A stretch of DNA of 12,393 bases from Lichenicola sp964249915 (GCA_964249915.1 CAXUEL010000088.1:1-12393); one strand, 5' to 3'. Shown: positions 1-7,490, numbered from the stretch's first letter. The notes: generated by a model from the sequence alone, not told the origin. Numbers and translations: made by a program.

Positions 1-2460
1 CAGCAGGGTGATCGGCTGCGCGCTCACCACGCCGTTGTTGGTGGTGTAGATCGGCGTGTTGGCGACGTCGGCGAAGTCGTCCACCCGGTATTCCGGGGTC
101 TGCACCGTGAGCTGCCAGGGGATGCCGCTCTTGGGGTCGGTCCAGAAGTTCGGCGCCACCTGGAAGGAGCCGGACAGCGAGATGTTCACCTGGTTGGCGA
201 CGTCCTGCTCGCTCAAGCCGAGCTCGGCGGCGCGCTGGCGGTCGACCTCGGTGAAGAACTCCGGCGAGTTGGTGATCTGCTGCAGGTGCACGTCGACCAG
301 GCCGGTCAGGTTGCGCAGGCGGTTCTCGATCGCCATCGCCATCTTGAGGTCGTCGGCCTGGTGGCGGCCATGCACCTGCACGTCGACCTGGGACGGCACG
401 CCGAAGTCCAGGATCTGGGTGATCATGTCGGCCGGCTGGAAGTAGAACACCGAGTCCGGGTAGCGCTGGTGCAGCACCACGCGCAGCTTCTTGGTCAGCA
501 GCGCACTGCTCAGGCCCGGCTTCAGGGTGGCCAGGATCTGGCCGTCGTTGTAGCCGACGAAGGTGCCGTCGTTGAACGCCAGGTTGTAGGTGATCGAGGG
601 CAGGCCGATGTTGTCGACGATCGTCGGCACGTTGCCGGCGCCGGCCTGCTGCCGGATGATGTCCTCGACGCCCTGGAACAGCTTGGCCGTTTCCTCGATC
701 CGGGCGCCGGGCCGGGCCCGCACGTGCAGCGTGATCTGCCCGGACGAGATCGCCGGGAAGTAGTCCCGGCCCAGGAACGGGAACAGGCAGCCGGCGATCA
801 CCAGCACCACGCCGGCGACCAGGGAGGTGACCAGGCGGCGCGCCAGCACGGCGTGCAGCAGCCCGATGTAGCCGCGGTGGAAGCGCTCGAACCTTTTCTC
901 GAAGCCCTTGTGGAAGCGGGCGAACCAGCCCGGCTTCTTCTTGTCCGCCCCGTCCTTTTCCTGTTCCTCGCGGCGCTTCTGCTCCGGTCCGACCAGGACG
1001 TCGATCAGGATCGGCACCAGGGTGCGCGACAGCAGGTACGAGGCCAGCATGGCGAACACCACCGCCAGCGCCTGCGGGGTGAAGATGTATTTCGGCGCGC
1101 CCGTGAGGAACAGCACCGAGACGAACGCCGAGCAGATCGACAGCGTCGAGATCAGGGTCGGCTTGGCGATGGTGGCGGCTCCTTCCACCACCGCCTCGCG
1201 GAACGGCCGTCCGTCCTCCAGCACCCGGTAGGTGTTCTCGATCGCCACCGTGGCGTCGTCGACCAGGATGCCGACGGCCAGCGCCAGCCCGCCCAGGGTC
1301 ATGACGTTCATGCTCTCGCCCATCGCCGCCAGCACGGCGAGCGAGGTCAGCACCGCCAGCGGGATGGAGACCAGCACCACCAGGGTCGGCCGCCAGGAGC
1401 CCAGGAACAGCAGGATCATCAGCCCGGTCAGGGCGGCGGCGATCAGCCCCTCCTCGGCCACGTCCTTGATCGCGTCGGTCACGAACACCGACTGGTCGAA
1501 CAGCGACAGGATGTGGATGTCCTTGGGTGCCGCGCCGATGATGCCGGGCAGCATCGCCTTGACGTTGTCGACGATGGAGGTGGTCGAGGTGCCGCCGTTC
1601 TTGAGCACCGGCAGCAGCAGGCCGAGATGGCCGTTGACGTGCACCATGTTCTGCTGCGGCGGCCCGCCGGCGCGCGCCCAGCCGATGTCGCGCAGCAGGA
1701 TCGGCGAGCCGTTCACCACCTTGATCGGGATGGTGTTGAGCTTGGCGATCTGGTCCGGCAGCGTGTTCATGCGCATGACGAACTGGGTCTGGCCGAACTT
1801 GGCGAGCCCGGACGGCAGGGTCAGGGTTTCGGCGTTGACCTGGTTCAGCACCTGCATCGGGGTCAGCCCGTAGGCTTCCAGCGCGTGCGGGTCGAGGTCG
1901 ATCATCACCTGCTCCGGCACGCCGCCATAGGGCGGCGGCATGGTAGAGCCGGGCGTGGTCTGCAGCGTGGCGCGCAGGCGGAAGCGCACGTAGTTGTACA
2001 CCGACGCCTGGCTCTCCACCTCCGAGGTGGCGGCGATCTGGATCACCGGCACCGAGGAGGCGGAGAACCGCAGGATCACCGGCGGCTGGATCCCGGGCGG
2101 CAGCTGGCCGCGTATGGCGTTGGTCGCCGAGGTTACCTGGGTCAGCGCGAGGGAGATGTCGATGCCGGGCTGGAAGTAGATCTTGGTGATGGTGATGCCC
2201 TGCAGCGTGGTGCTCTCCATGTCGCGGATGCCGGACACGTTGTTGGTGATCGCGAGCTCGCTGTAGGCGGTGACCTGGTTCTGCATGCTCGGCGCCGGCA
2301 GGCCGGTATAGGTCCACAGCACCGTGACCACCGGGATGTTGACCTCCGGCAGCACGTCCTTGGGCATGACGATGGCGGCGCCGCCACCGGCGAGCATGAT
2401 GAGGATCGCCATCACGTAGAACGTGACGCGATACTTCAGTGCGAACTTGATCAGACCCAC
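1..2460 (-). CDS. RND-family efflux pump permease (AcrB-like), 3' end outside window
   Basis: Inner-membrane, proton-driven drug or metabolite exporter of the resistance-nodulation-division superfamily, which normally works with a periplasmic adaptor and an outer-membrane channel. The window holds 820 of roughly 1,050 codons: TM1 (about residues 12-31), the N-terminal porter subdomains, TM2-TM6, a very charged cytoplasmic loop (plus positions about 870-1000), TM7, and part of the second periplasmic domain. In TM4 the motif ILVDDATVAIEN places two adjacent acidic residues at D401/D402, matching the AcrB proton-relay pair D407/D408. The partner lysine of TM10, TM8-TM12 and the rest lie off the left edge. 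The GTG start at 2460 is preferred because it gives the typical family N-terminus (GLIKFALKYR) and has a GGAGAG ribosome site 8 bases upstream. It is the first gene of its transcript, divergent from parE. No adaptor gene lies upstream, so any partner must be downstream or elsewhere. Substrate cannot be predicted. Confidence 0.93.
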   Translation of the reverse strand, partial: MGLIKFALKYRVTFYVMAILIMLAGGGAAIVMPKDVLPEVNIPVVTVLWTYTGLPAPSMQNQVTAYSELAITNNVSGIRDMESTTLQGITITKIYFQPGIDISLALTQVTSATNAIRGQLPPGIQPPVILRFSASSVPVIQIAATSEVESQASVYNYVRFRLRATLQTTPGSTMPPPYGGVPEQVMIDLDPHALEAYGLTPMQVLNQVNAETLTLPSGLAKFGQTQFVMRMNTLPDQIAKLNTIPIKVVNGSPILLRDIGWARAGGPPQQNMVHVNGHLGLLLPVLKNGGTSTTSIVDNVKAMLPGIIGAAPKDIHILSLFDQSVFVTDAIKDVAEEGLIAAALTGLMILLFLGSWRPTLVVLVSIPLAVLTSLAVLAAMGESMNVMTLGGLALAVGILVDDATVAIENTYRVLEDGRPFREAVVEGAATIAKPTLISTLSICSAFVSVLFLTGAPKYIFTPQALAVVFAMLASYLLSRTLVPILIDVLVGPEQKRREEQEKDGADKKKPGWFARFHKGFEKRFERFHRGYIGLLHAVLARRLVTSLVAGVVLVIAGCLFPFLGRDYFPAISSGQITLHVRARPGARIEETAKLFQGVEDIIRQQAGAGNVPTIVDNIGLPSITYNLAFNDGTFVGYNDGQILATLKPGLSSALLTKKLRVVLHQRYPDSVFYFQPADMITQILDFGVPSQVDVQVHGRHQADDLKMAMAIENRLRNLTGLVDVHLQQITNSPEFFTEVDRQRAAELGLSEQDVANQVNISLSGSFQVAPNFWTDPKSGIPWQLTVQTPEYRVDDFADVANTPIYTTNNGVVSAQPITLL

Positions 2461-2600
2461 GCGGCAGTCTCTCCCCGGCCCGCTCCATGCGCCCGCGCTG
2501 ATGTTGCCATGCGGCCGGATCACGGCAAGAAGCGTTGCGGTAAATTACCAACCGGACCGGATCGTCTTGACGCCGCCTGCGCCGGGAGTGAGAACCAAGC
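2461..2600. other. Divergent intergenic region between the RND permease gene and parE
   Basis: This 140-base spacer must carry the start signals of both divergent genes. It holds the GGAGAG ribosome site of the RND gene at its left end and a GGGAG-like site for parE at its right end. The centre has a locally A/T-rich patch with a small palindrome (listed separately). I could not place a convincing -35/-10 pair for either gene. No small gene was recognised. Confidence 0.6.
2539..2549. promoter_or_regulatory. Small palindrome, possible operator
   Basis: GGTAAATTACC is a perfect inverted repeat (GGTAA, one central base, TTACC) in the only A/T-rich patch of the divergent spacer. Sites of this shape are often bound by dimeric repressors that control efflux pumps. 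However, the arms are only five bases and no regulator gene is in view, so the operator role is a guess. Confidence 0.25.
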
Positions 2601-4604
2601 ATGAACGACCTGTTCTCGGTAACGCCCAAGCCACGCAAGCCGGCTGCCTCCGCAGTCGCGGAGGACAGCTATTCCGCCCGCGACATCGAGGTGCTGGAAG
2701 GGCTGGAGCCGGTACGCCGACGGCCCGGCATGTATGTCGGCGGCACCGACGAGAACGCGCTGCACCACCTGGCCGCCGAGATCATCGACAACGCCATGGA
2801 CGAGGCGGTGGCGGGCCATGCCACGGTAATCGACGTGGCGCTGGAAGGGGGCAACCGGCTGACGGTGCGCGACAACGGGCGCGGCATCCCGGTGGACCCG
2901 CACCCGAAGTTCCGGGACCGGTCGGCGCTGGAGGTGATCTTCACCACCCTGCACTCCGGCGGCAAGTTCTCCGGCAAGGCCTATGCCACCGCCGGCGGCC
3001 TGCACGGGGTCGGCTCGTCGGTGGTGAACGCCCTGTCCAGCAGCCTCGAGGTCGAGGTGGCGCGGGACCGCGCGGTGTGGCGGCAGAGCTACCATCGCGG
3101 CCGGCCCACGGGGCGGCTGGAGAAGGTCGGGCCGACGCAGAACCGGCGCGGCACCCAGGTCCGCTTCGTTCCCGACACCGAGATCTTCGGCCCGCTCGCC
3201 TTCTCCCCGGCCCGGCTGTACCGGCTGTGCCGTTCCAAGGCGTTCCTGTTCCGCGGCGTCACCCTGCGCTGGGACTGCGACCCGGCGCTGCTGCGCGGCC
3301 GCGACGACGTGCCGCAGGGCGCGGTGCTGCACTTCCCCGGCGGGCTGGCCGACAGCCTGCGCGACGAGCTCGGCGAGGGCGCCGCGCTGCTGTCCGAGCT
3401 GTGGTCCGGCGAGGCCGACCTGCCGGCGGCGTCCGACGGCAGCGGCACCGGCCGGATGGAATGGGCGGTGGCCTGGCTGGAGGCGGGCGAGGGCTCGCTG
3501 GCCTCGTTCTGCAACACGGTGCCGACGCCGCAGGGCGGCACCCACGAGGCCGGGTTCCGCAACGCGCTGCTCAAGGGCCTGCGGTCCTGGGGCGAGCAGC
3601 GCGCCAACAAGCGCGCCGCCCAGGTGACGATCGAGGACCTGCTCGGCGCCGTGGCGGCCAAGCTGTCGGCCTTCATCCGCGATCCGCAGTTCCAGGGCCA
3701 GACCAAGGAGAAGCTGACCAGCAACGAGGCCACCCGCCTGGTCGAGACCGCGCTGCGCGACCGCTTCGACCACTGGCTGGCCGGCCATCCGGCGCAGGCG
3801 GACGCCCTGCTGGCGGCGATCATCGAGCGCGCCGAGGACCGGCTGCGCCGGCGCGAGCTCAAGGACACGCCGCGCAAGAGCGCCACCCGGCGCATGCGCC
3901 TGCCCGGCAAGCTGGTGGACTGCACACGCGAGAAGGCGTCCGAGACCGAGATCTTCCTGGTCGAGGGCGACAGCGCCGGCGGCTCGGCCAAGCAGGCGCG
4001 CAACCGCGAGACGCAGGCGATCCTGCCGCTGCGGGGCAAGATCCTGAACGTCGCCAGCGCCTCGGTGGACAAGCTGCGCGCCAACCAGGAGCTGCGCGAC
4101 CTGGTGGAGGCGCTCGGCTGCGGCCAGGGCAGGCAGTACGAGGCGGCGCGGCTGCGCTACGGCCGGGTCATCATCATGACCGACGCCGACGTGGACGGCG
4201 CCCACATCGCCTCGCTGCTGATGACCTTCTTCTACCGCGAGCTGCCGGAGCTGATACGCGGCGGCCACCTCCATCTGGCGCAGCCGCCGCTGTACCGGCT
4301 GACCCAGGGAGCGCGCACGGTCTACGCGATGAACGACCGCGACCGCGAGCGGAAGCTCAAGTCGGGGTTCAAGGCCGGCGCCAAGGTGGAGGTGAGCCGC
4401 TTCAAGGGCCTGGGCGAGATGCCGCCCGCCGACCTCAAGCGCACCACCATGGACCCGGCGCACCGCGTGCTGCTGAAGGTGGTGGCGGCGGCGGACCAGC
4501 ACGCGGCAACCGAGGAGCGGGTGGAAAGCCTGATGGGCCGGCGGCCGGAACTCAGGTTCCAGTTCATCCAGCAGAACGCGCAGGCCGCCGACCTCGATCT
4601 TTGA
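2601..4604 (+). CDS. parE: DNA topoisomerase IV subunit B (ParE)
   Basis: ATPase and metal-binding subunit of topoisomerase IV, which with ParC decatenates daughter chromosomes and relaxes supercoils. At 667 residues it has ParE length and lacks the long insertion found in many GyrB proteins. The GHKL ATPase comes first: EIIDNAMDEA with catalytic E60 and magnesium-binding N64, then DNGRGIPV (91-98) and the glycine-rich lid GGLHGVGSSVVNAL (132-145). The QTKEKL switch-lysine loop lies near 367-372. The TOPRIM domain follows with EGDSAGGSAKQ (455-465), LPLRGKILNV (475-484) and the metal-binding DADVDGAHI (528-536), then FKGLGEMP (601-608). All key residues are present. The N-terminal ~20 residues form a variable tail. 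The ATG at 2601 has a modest purine-rich site upstream. parC is not in the window, so the two subunits are encoded apart. GyrB is the main alternative, but length and end structure favour ParE. Confidence 0.96.
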   Translation: MNDLFSVTPKPRKPAASAVAEDSYSARDIEVLEGLEPVRRRPGMYVGGTDENALHHLAAEIIDNAMDEAVAGHATVIDVALEGGNRLTVRDNGRGIPVDPHPKFRDRSALEVIFTTLHSGGKFSGKAYATAGGLHGVGSSVVNALSSSLEVEVARDRAVWRQSYHRGRPTGRLEKVGPTQNRRGTQVRFVPDTEIFGPLAFSPARLYRLCRSKAFLFRGVTLRWDCDPALLRGRDDVPQGAVLHFPGGLADSLRDELGEGAALLSELWSGEADLPAASDGSGTGRMEWAVAWLEAGEGSLASFCNTVPTPQGGTHEAGFRNALLKGLRSWGEQRANKRAAQVTIEDLLGAVAAKLSAFIRDPQFQGQTKEKLTSNEATRLVETALRDRFDHWLAGHPAQADALLAAIIERAEDRLRRRELKDTPRKSATRRMRLPGKLVDCTREKASETEIFLVEGDSAGGSAKQARNRETQAILPLRGKILNVASASVDKLRANQELRDLVEALGCGQGRQYEAARLRYGRVIIMTDADVDGAHIASLLMTFFYRELPELIRGGHLHLAQPPLYRLTQGARTVYAMNDRDRERKLKSGFKAGAKVEVSRFKGLGEMPPADLKRTTMDPAHRVLLKVVAAADQHAATEERVESLMGRRPELRFQFIQQNAQAADLDL

Positions 4605-4646
4605 GCGGGCTTCCGGGACAGGACCCGGGCGCCTAGGGTCCGCCGG

Positions 4647-5237
4647 ATGACCGTCCGTACCCTGCCGTTCCTGTTCCTCGCCTGCCTGTCCGTCCCGCTC
4701 GCCGGCTGCGTCGCCCGCGGCACCGCGCGCATCACCAGCGTCATCCCGGTGCCGCTGCAGGAGGGCGCCAACCTGGTGCCGCACCTGGCGCCGGACGGCC
4801 GCCAGGGGTTGGTGGTCGAGGGAAGGCAGCCCTCGGCGCGCGCGCCGCTGCTCATGGCTATGCTGCCGCGCGCCGAGGGGATGCGCGGCTGGGACGTGGT
4901 GCAGATGGACCCGGCCGACGGCGACGGGCCGACGCTGGACGGGCGCGGCCGCTCGGTGGTGCTGGCCCGGGCCAAGGTCGGCGGCATGCCGGCCACGCTG
5001 CTGTTCGTGGCCGAGCCGGACCCGGCCGACCCGGCGCCGGCGGGCGAGGCGCGCCGGATCCTGATCCGCACCCTGCGACTCGAGGCCGACCAGAGCACGG
5101 CCCGGTTCGAGGCGATCGACAGCGAGACCACGCGTCGCCGCTACTGCAGCGGCAGCGACGCCGTCGCCGTCACCTACCGGCTGGCGCTGCCGGAGGATGG
5201 CGGCGCCGACGACCGCTGCAGCGCGCCCGGAAGCTGA
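4647..5237 (+). CDS. Small predicted lipoprotein of unknown function
   Basis: A 196-residue protein whose family I do not recognise. It opens with a short positive region and hydrophobic core (MTVRTLPFLFLACLSVPLAG), then Cys21 in an L-A-G-C lipobox. It should therefore be cleaved by signal peptidase II and lipid-anchored in the cell envelope. The mature part is mixed alpha/beta-like, with stretches resembling alternating strands and a turn-rich DPADPAPAG segment (125-133). Two late cysteines (C167, C191) could form a disulfide in the periplasm. The ATG at 4647 has AGGG 8 bases upstream. The gene starts 42 bases after the parE stop with no terminator between, so it may be read through from parE, but a functional link is not implied. 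No catalytic motif is visible. Confidence 0.8.
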   Translation: MTVRTLPFLFLACLSVPLAGCVARGTARITSVIPVPLQEGANLVPHLAPDGRQGLVVEGRQPSARAPLLMAMLPRAEGMRGWDVVQMDPADGDGPTLDGRGRSVVLARAKVGGMPATLLFVAEPDPADPAPAGEARRILIRTLRLEADQSTARFEAIDSETTRRRYCSGSDAVAVTYRLALPEDGGADDRCSAPGS

Positions 5238-5241
5238 GCCC

Positions 5242-5271
5242 TTGCGGACCCGCCTCGGGTCGGGCTAGTCT
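5242..5271 (+). promoter_or_regulatory. Possible sigma-70-type promoter of the small intergenic unit
   Basis: TTGCGG (5242-5247) and TAGTCT (5266-5271) are separated by 18 bases, an acceptable housekeeping promoter spacing. The -10 match is weak (three of six). Transcription would start near 5277-5279, almost on the ATG of the eight-codon frame. The site lies directly after the lipoprotein stop codon and upstream of the extended Shine-Dalgarno sequence. Confidence 0.35.
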
Positions 5272-5275
5272 GAGC

Positions 5276-5302
5276 ATGACGAAACCAACTGAAAGGAGGT
5301 GA
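5276..5302 (+). CDS. Possible eight-codon leader peptide (MTKPTERR)
   Basis: ATG to TGA encodes MTKPTERR. The last codons (AGG AGG TGA) are themselves the Shine-Dalgarno sequence of the next tiny frame, so a ribosome translating this peptide would stop on top of it. There is no ribosome site of its own. If the promoter call is right, the mRNA would begin at or next to this ATG, so translation would be nearly leaderless. It may be chance, since frames of eight codons are common. Confidence 0.25.
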   Translation: MTKPTERR

Positions 5303-5307
5303 TCCAG
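5291..5307 (+). promoter_or_regulatory. Extended Shine-Dalgarno: 17-base complement of the 16S rRNA 3' tail
   Basis: GAAAGGAGGTGATCCAG is the exact reverse complement of the known alphaproteobacterial 16S rRNA 3' end (CTGGATCACCTCCTTTC). Normal ribosome sites use 4-7 of these bases. The GGAGG core (5295-5299) lies 7 bases before a GTG codon at 5307, an ideal distance. The flanks do not continue to match 16S rRNA, which argues against a stray rRNA fragment. Confidence 0.7.
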
Positions 5308-5381
5308 TGTCTCATTGCCTGACAACGATCCCACGCGGGACGACCTGGATGACCCTCTTCTCCAGCGCGAAGACGGTCTGA
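5307..5381 (+). CDS. Candidate 24-residue small protein with a near-perfect ribosome site
   Basis: A GTG-to-TGA frame of 24 codons starting MSHCLTTIPRG and ending LFSSAKTV. I do not recognise it. Coding is suggested by the ideally placed, unusually long Shine-Dalgarno sequence and by the intrinsic terminator about 36 bases after the stop, which together make a self-contained unit. The peptide has one cysteine, a tryptophan and no clear membrane segment. CTGGAT (5345-5350) inside the frame can pair either with ATCCAG (5302-5307), which overlaps the start codon, or, as CTGGA, with TCCAG (5361-5365). This leaves room for a structural switch. The alternative is a noncoding RNA that binds or mimics the ribosome tail. 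Confidence 0.4.
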   Translation: MSHCLTTIPRGTTWMTLFSSAKTV

Positions 5382-5414
5382 CCGGCGCCTCACGGCTCGG
5401 GTCGCAGACAATGG

Positions 5415-5447
5415 AAAGGCCCCGGGGCAGCGTCCCGGGGCCTTTTT
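5415..5447 (+). terminator. Strong intrinsic terminator
   Basis: A 10-bp GC stem (AGGCCCCGGG at 5417-5426 with CCCGGGGCCT at 5434-5443), extended by two A-T pairs, encloses a seven-base loop and is followed by a run of five T on the plus strand (5443-5447). It would end the small unit that starts near 5277, and any read-through from parE and the lipoprotein gene. It also lies 24 bases beyond the stop of the convergent UDG-like gene and has a short T run in that direction, so it may act weakly both ways. Confidence 0.85.
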
Positions 5448-5470
5448 CGTGCCGGTGACGCGGGCCGGTC

Positions 5471-6094
5471 TCACGCCACCGCCTGCCACGCGTCCCGCCA
5501 GAGTTCCGGGATCGCCAGCCAGCGGTCGCGGCTGTGCGGTCCGGCCCGGGCCTGCAGGCCCGGATGCACGCTGCGGAACAGCCTCAGGCCGGAGCCGTCC
5601 AGCACCGGCGCGCCGTGCTCCGCCGCCCGGTTGCCGACCAGCACCACGCCGCGCAGGCGGGAGAACAGGCCGAGGCTGACGCGCAGGGACGCCGCCCCGG
5701 CCCGGCATTCCGCCGCGGTGAGCGTTATCGTCCCGTTCCACCACGGCACGATGTTCCAGATCGCGACCTGCCGGTGGTCGATCCCGGCCTCGATCATGAA
5801 GGCGCGGCAGTTCCGCGCGGTCGGGTCGGGATTGTTGCGGCTGACGAAGCCGACGCCCTCCGCCGACACCACGCGCGGCCCCGGCTTTTCCAGCAGGAAC
5901 AGCAGCCTGGCCTCGATGCCGCCGTCCAGCGGATCGAAATCCGGCACGAAGCCGATCCCCTCCCCGCGCATCCGGCGCACGTGGTCGGCCAGGGGGCGGG
6001 CGTGCGGACGGTCCAGCATCGCCAGCCGCCGCGCCCGCACCGCCGGGTCGGCCAGCGAACCCGGGTAGTCGTCCGCCTCCTCGCCCGGCTGCAC
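5471..6094 (-). CDS. Uracil-DNA glycosylase superfamily protein (divergent UDG-like)
   Basis: A 207-residue protein of the UDG fold. Family members remove uracil or other damaged bases from DNA, but activity of this branch cannot be assumed. The motif order matches: LLFLLEKPGPR (64-74) sits where family-4/5 enzymes have GE-x-PG, then SRNNPDPTA (85-93), the strand WNIVPWWNGT (113-122), VVLVG (150-154), and SVHPGLQAR (175-183) at the position of the catalytic HPS-type motif II. There are too few cysteines for the iron-sulfur cluster of family 4 or 5. The GTG at 6094 gives the longest sensible frame but has only a weak ribosome site. The first ~25 residues are uncertain. It begins 16 bases after the P450 stop, which suggests co-transcription or translational coupling. 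Confidence 0.75.
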   Translation of the reverse strand: MQPGEEADDYPGSLADPAVRARRLAMLDRPHARPLADHVRRMRGEGIGFVPDFDPLDGGIEARLLFLLEKPGPRVVSAEGVGFVSRNNPDPTARNCRAFMIEAGIDHRQVAIWNIVPWWNGTITLTAAECRAGAASLRVSLGLFSRLRGVVLVGNRAAEHGAPVLDGSGLRLFRSVHPGLQARAGPHSRDRWLAIPELWRDAWQAVA

Positions 6095-6110
6095 GGGTCG
6101 CCGCAGCCGC

Positions 6111-7490
6111 CTAGCGCGGCAGCAGGCGGAACCGGACCGGCCGGTCGGGCTGGGTGGTGACCAGGCCGCGCGGCAGCACCGCGCCGCCGCCGGGCAGGTC
6201 CAGGCGGAACCGGCGCAGCAGACGCGCCAGCACCAGGGTCGCCTCCGCCAGCGCGAACTGCGCGCCGACGCAGATGCGCGGGCCGGCGCCGAACGGCATA
6301 TAGACCATCCGGTCCGGCGCCGGCGCGCCAGGCAGGAACCGAGACGGCTCGAAGTCGTCCGGCCGGCCCCAGTGCGCCTCGTGGCGGTGCAGGATCCAGG
6401 GCGAGATCGTGACGATGGTGCCGGCCTCGATGGGCTCGCCGCCGACCACGTCCGCCGCCTTGGCCTCGCGTACGAGGAGATAGGCCGGCGGATAGAGACG
6501 CAGCGCCTCGTCGACGAAGGCGCGGGTGTGGACCAGGCGCGGCAGGGCCGCGGCGGCGCCGTCCGGCGACAGGTCGAGCCCGTCCGCCTCGGCGGCGATC
6601 GCGTCCTGGTGCGCCGGCAGCCGGGCGGCGGCGTAGCAGGCCCAGAACAGCGTCACCGCGGTGGTCTCGTGCCCGGCCAGGATCAGCGTCGACACCTCGT
6701 CGCGGAGCAGGGCGTGGTCGAAGCCCTCCCCGGTCTCGGGATCGCGCGCCTGGCGCAGCAGGTCGAACAGGTCGCGCGGCGCCCCTTCCGCGGTCGGCGG
6801 CTTGGCGTCGCGTGCTGCGATGATGCGGTCCATCAGCAGCAGCCAGTCCTGCCGGAACCGGCCGCGGCCGCGGTCCAGCGGCGTGGTCCAGCCGTCCGGC
6901 AGCAGCATGTCGAACAGCCCGACCTTGGCGAAGTCGCGGCCATAGCGCAGCAGCAGGGCGCGCAGGTCGGTGCCGAACGCGCCCATTTCCAGCGAGAACA
7001 TAGACTGCCCGGCAACGTCCAGGGTCAGGCGCTGCAGCACCGGCATCAGCTCCACCGGCCTGGTGCCGGCCGCAGCGATCTGGTCCTCGGCCCGGGCCGC
7101 CACCGAAACGATGTGTCGCGACAGGATCGGCATGACGCGCGGCGCCAGGGCGGGCGCGATCACCCGGCGCTGGTGCCGCCAGGCCTCGCCCTCGGCCAGG
7201 AACAGCCCGTCGCCCAGCACCGGCCGCAGCACGCGGCGCGACGCCTCGTTGCGCTGGTAGTTCTCGTGGTTGCCCAGCAGCACGTGCCGGATCGCCGCCG
7301 GGTCGTTCAGCAGCAGCTGCCGGCGGCCCAGGAACGAGCCGGGCAGCACCAGCTCCTGGTAGGCGGGCCGGCCCCACAGCTCCAGCGGGTTGCGCCGCAG
7401 GACCAGGAAGGACTCCGCCGTGCTCCGCACCCGGATCGGCATGGGCGGGCGCGGCAGCGTGGCGGCGGAGGCGGGGTGCATGTCTGGCAT
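6111..7490 (-). CDS. Cytochrome P450
   Basis: Heme-thiolate monooxygenase of 459 residues, soluble bacterial type with no N-terminal membrane anchor. Landmarks in order are: C-helix W103-R-H-Q-R-R, which contacts heme propionates; I-helix AGHETT (272-277), with the acid/threonine pair used for oxygen activation; K-helix EALR (E328, R331); and heme loop FGAGPRICVG (400-409), with Cys407 as the iron ligand. All invariant residues are present, so it should be active. The substrate is unknown. No ferredoxin or reductase gene is in the window, so electrons must come from partners encoded elsewhere. ATG 7490 is taken as the start. ATG 7481 (three codons later) is equally possible and better spaced from GGACGGG. 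The gene starts 41 bases after nuoM and is followed closely by the UDG-like gene, probably in one transcript. An in-frame extension upstream through nuoM is antisense-free but out of phase with nuoM and is not real. Confidence 0.95.
   Translation of the reverse strand: MPDMHPASAATLPRPPMPIRVRSTAESFLVLRRNPLELWGRPAYQELVLPGSFLGRRQLLLNDPAAIRHVLLGNHENYQRNEASRRVLRPVLGDGLFLAEGEAWRHQRRVIAPALAPRVMPILSRHIVSVAARAEDQIAAAGTRPVELMPVLQRLTLDVAGQSMFSLEMGAFGTDLRALLLRYGRDFAKVGLFDMLLPDGWTTPLDRGRGRFRQDWLLLMDRIIAARDAKPPTAEGAPRDLFDLLRQARDPETGEGFDHALLRDEVSTLILAGHETTAVTLFWACYAAARLPAHQDAIAAEADGLDLSPDGAAAALPRLVHTRAFVDEALRLYPPAYLLVREAKAADVVGGEPIEAGTIVTISPWILHRHEAHWGRPDDFEPSRFLPGAPAPDRMVYMPFGAGPRICVGAQFALAEATLVLARLLRRFRLDLPGGGAVLPRGLVTTQPDRPVRFRLLPR

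Noticed and set aside
286..2604. Long plus-strand open frame (772 codons) opposite the RND permease gene
   Set aside because: It encodes an R/H/Q/D/G-rich low-complexity product typical of antisense frames in GC-rich DNA. The minus strand encodes a clear RND protein.
4608..4630. GC-rich hairpin (CCGGG / CCCGG) just after the parE stop
   Set aside because: Short stem without a T run, so not supported as a terminator; probably chance in this base composition.
2423..4636. Second long plus-strand frame overlapping parE
   Set aside because: Out-of-phase shadow of parE, rich in R, G, P and A with no motif.
2520..4784. Long minus-strand open frame (754 codons) opposite parE
   Set aside because: No recognisable domain, composition typical of a GC shadow, and parE on the plus strand has all expected motifs.
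5291..5307. Possibility that the anti-Shine-Dalgarno match is a leftover 16S rRNA fragment
   Set aside because: The match stops sharply on both sides, no other rRNA-like sequence is nearby, and its spacing to a start codon is ideal.
5265..5744. Minus-strand frame through the small intergenic unit and the UDG-like gene end
   Set aside because: Overlaps the UDG-like gene out of phase and runs through the terminator; no domain seen.
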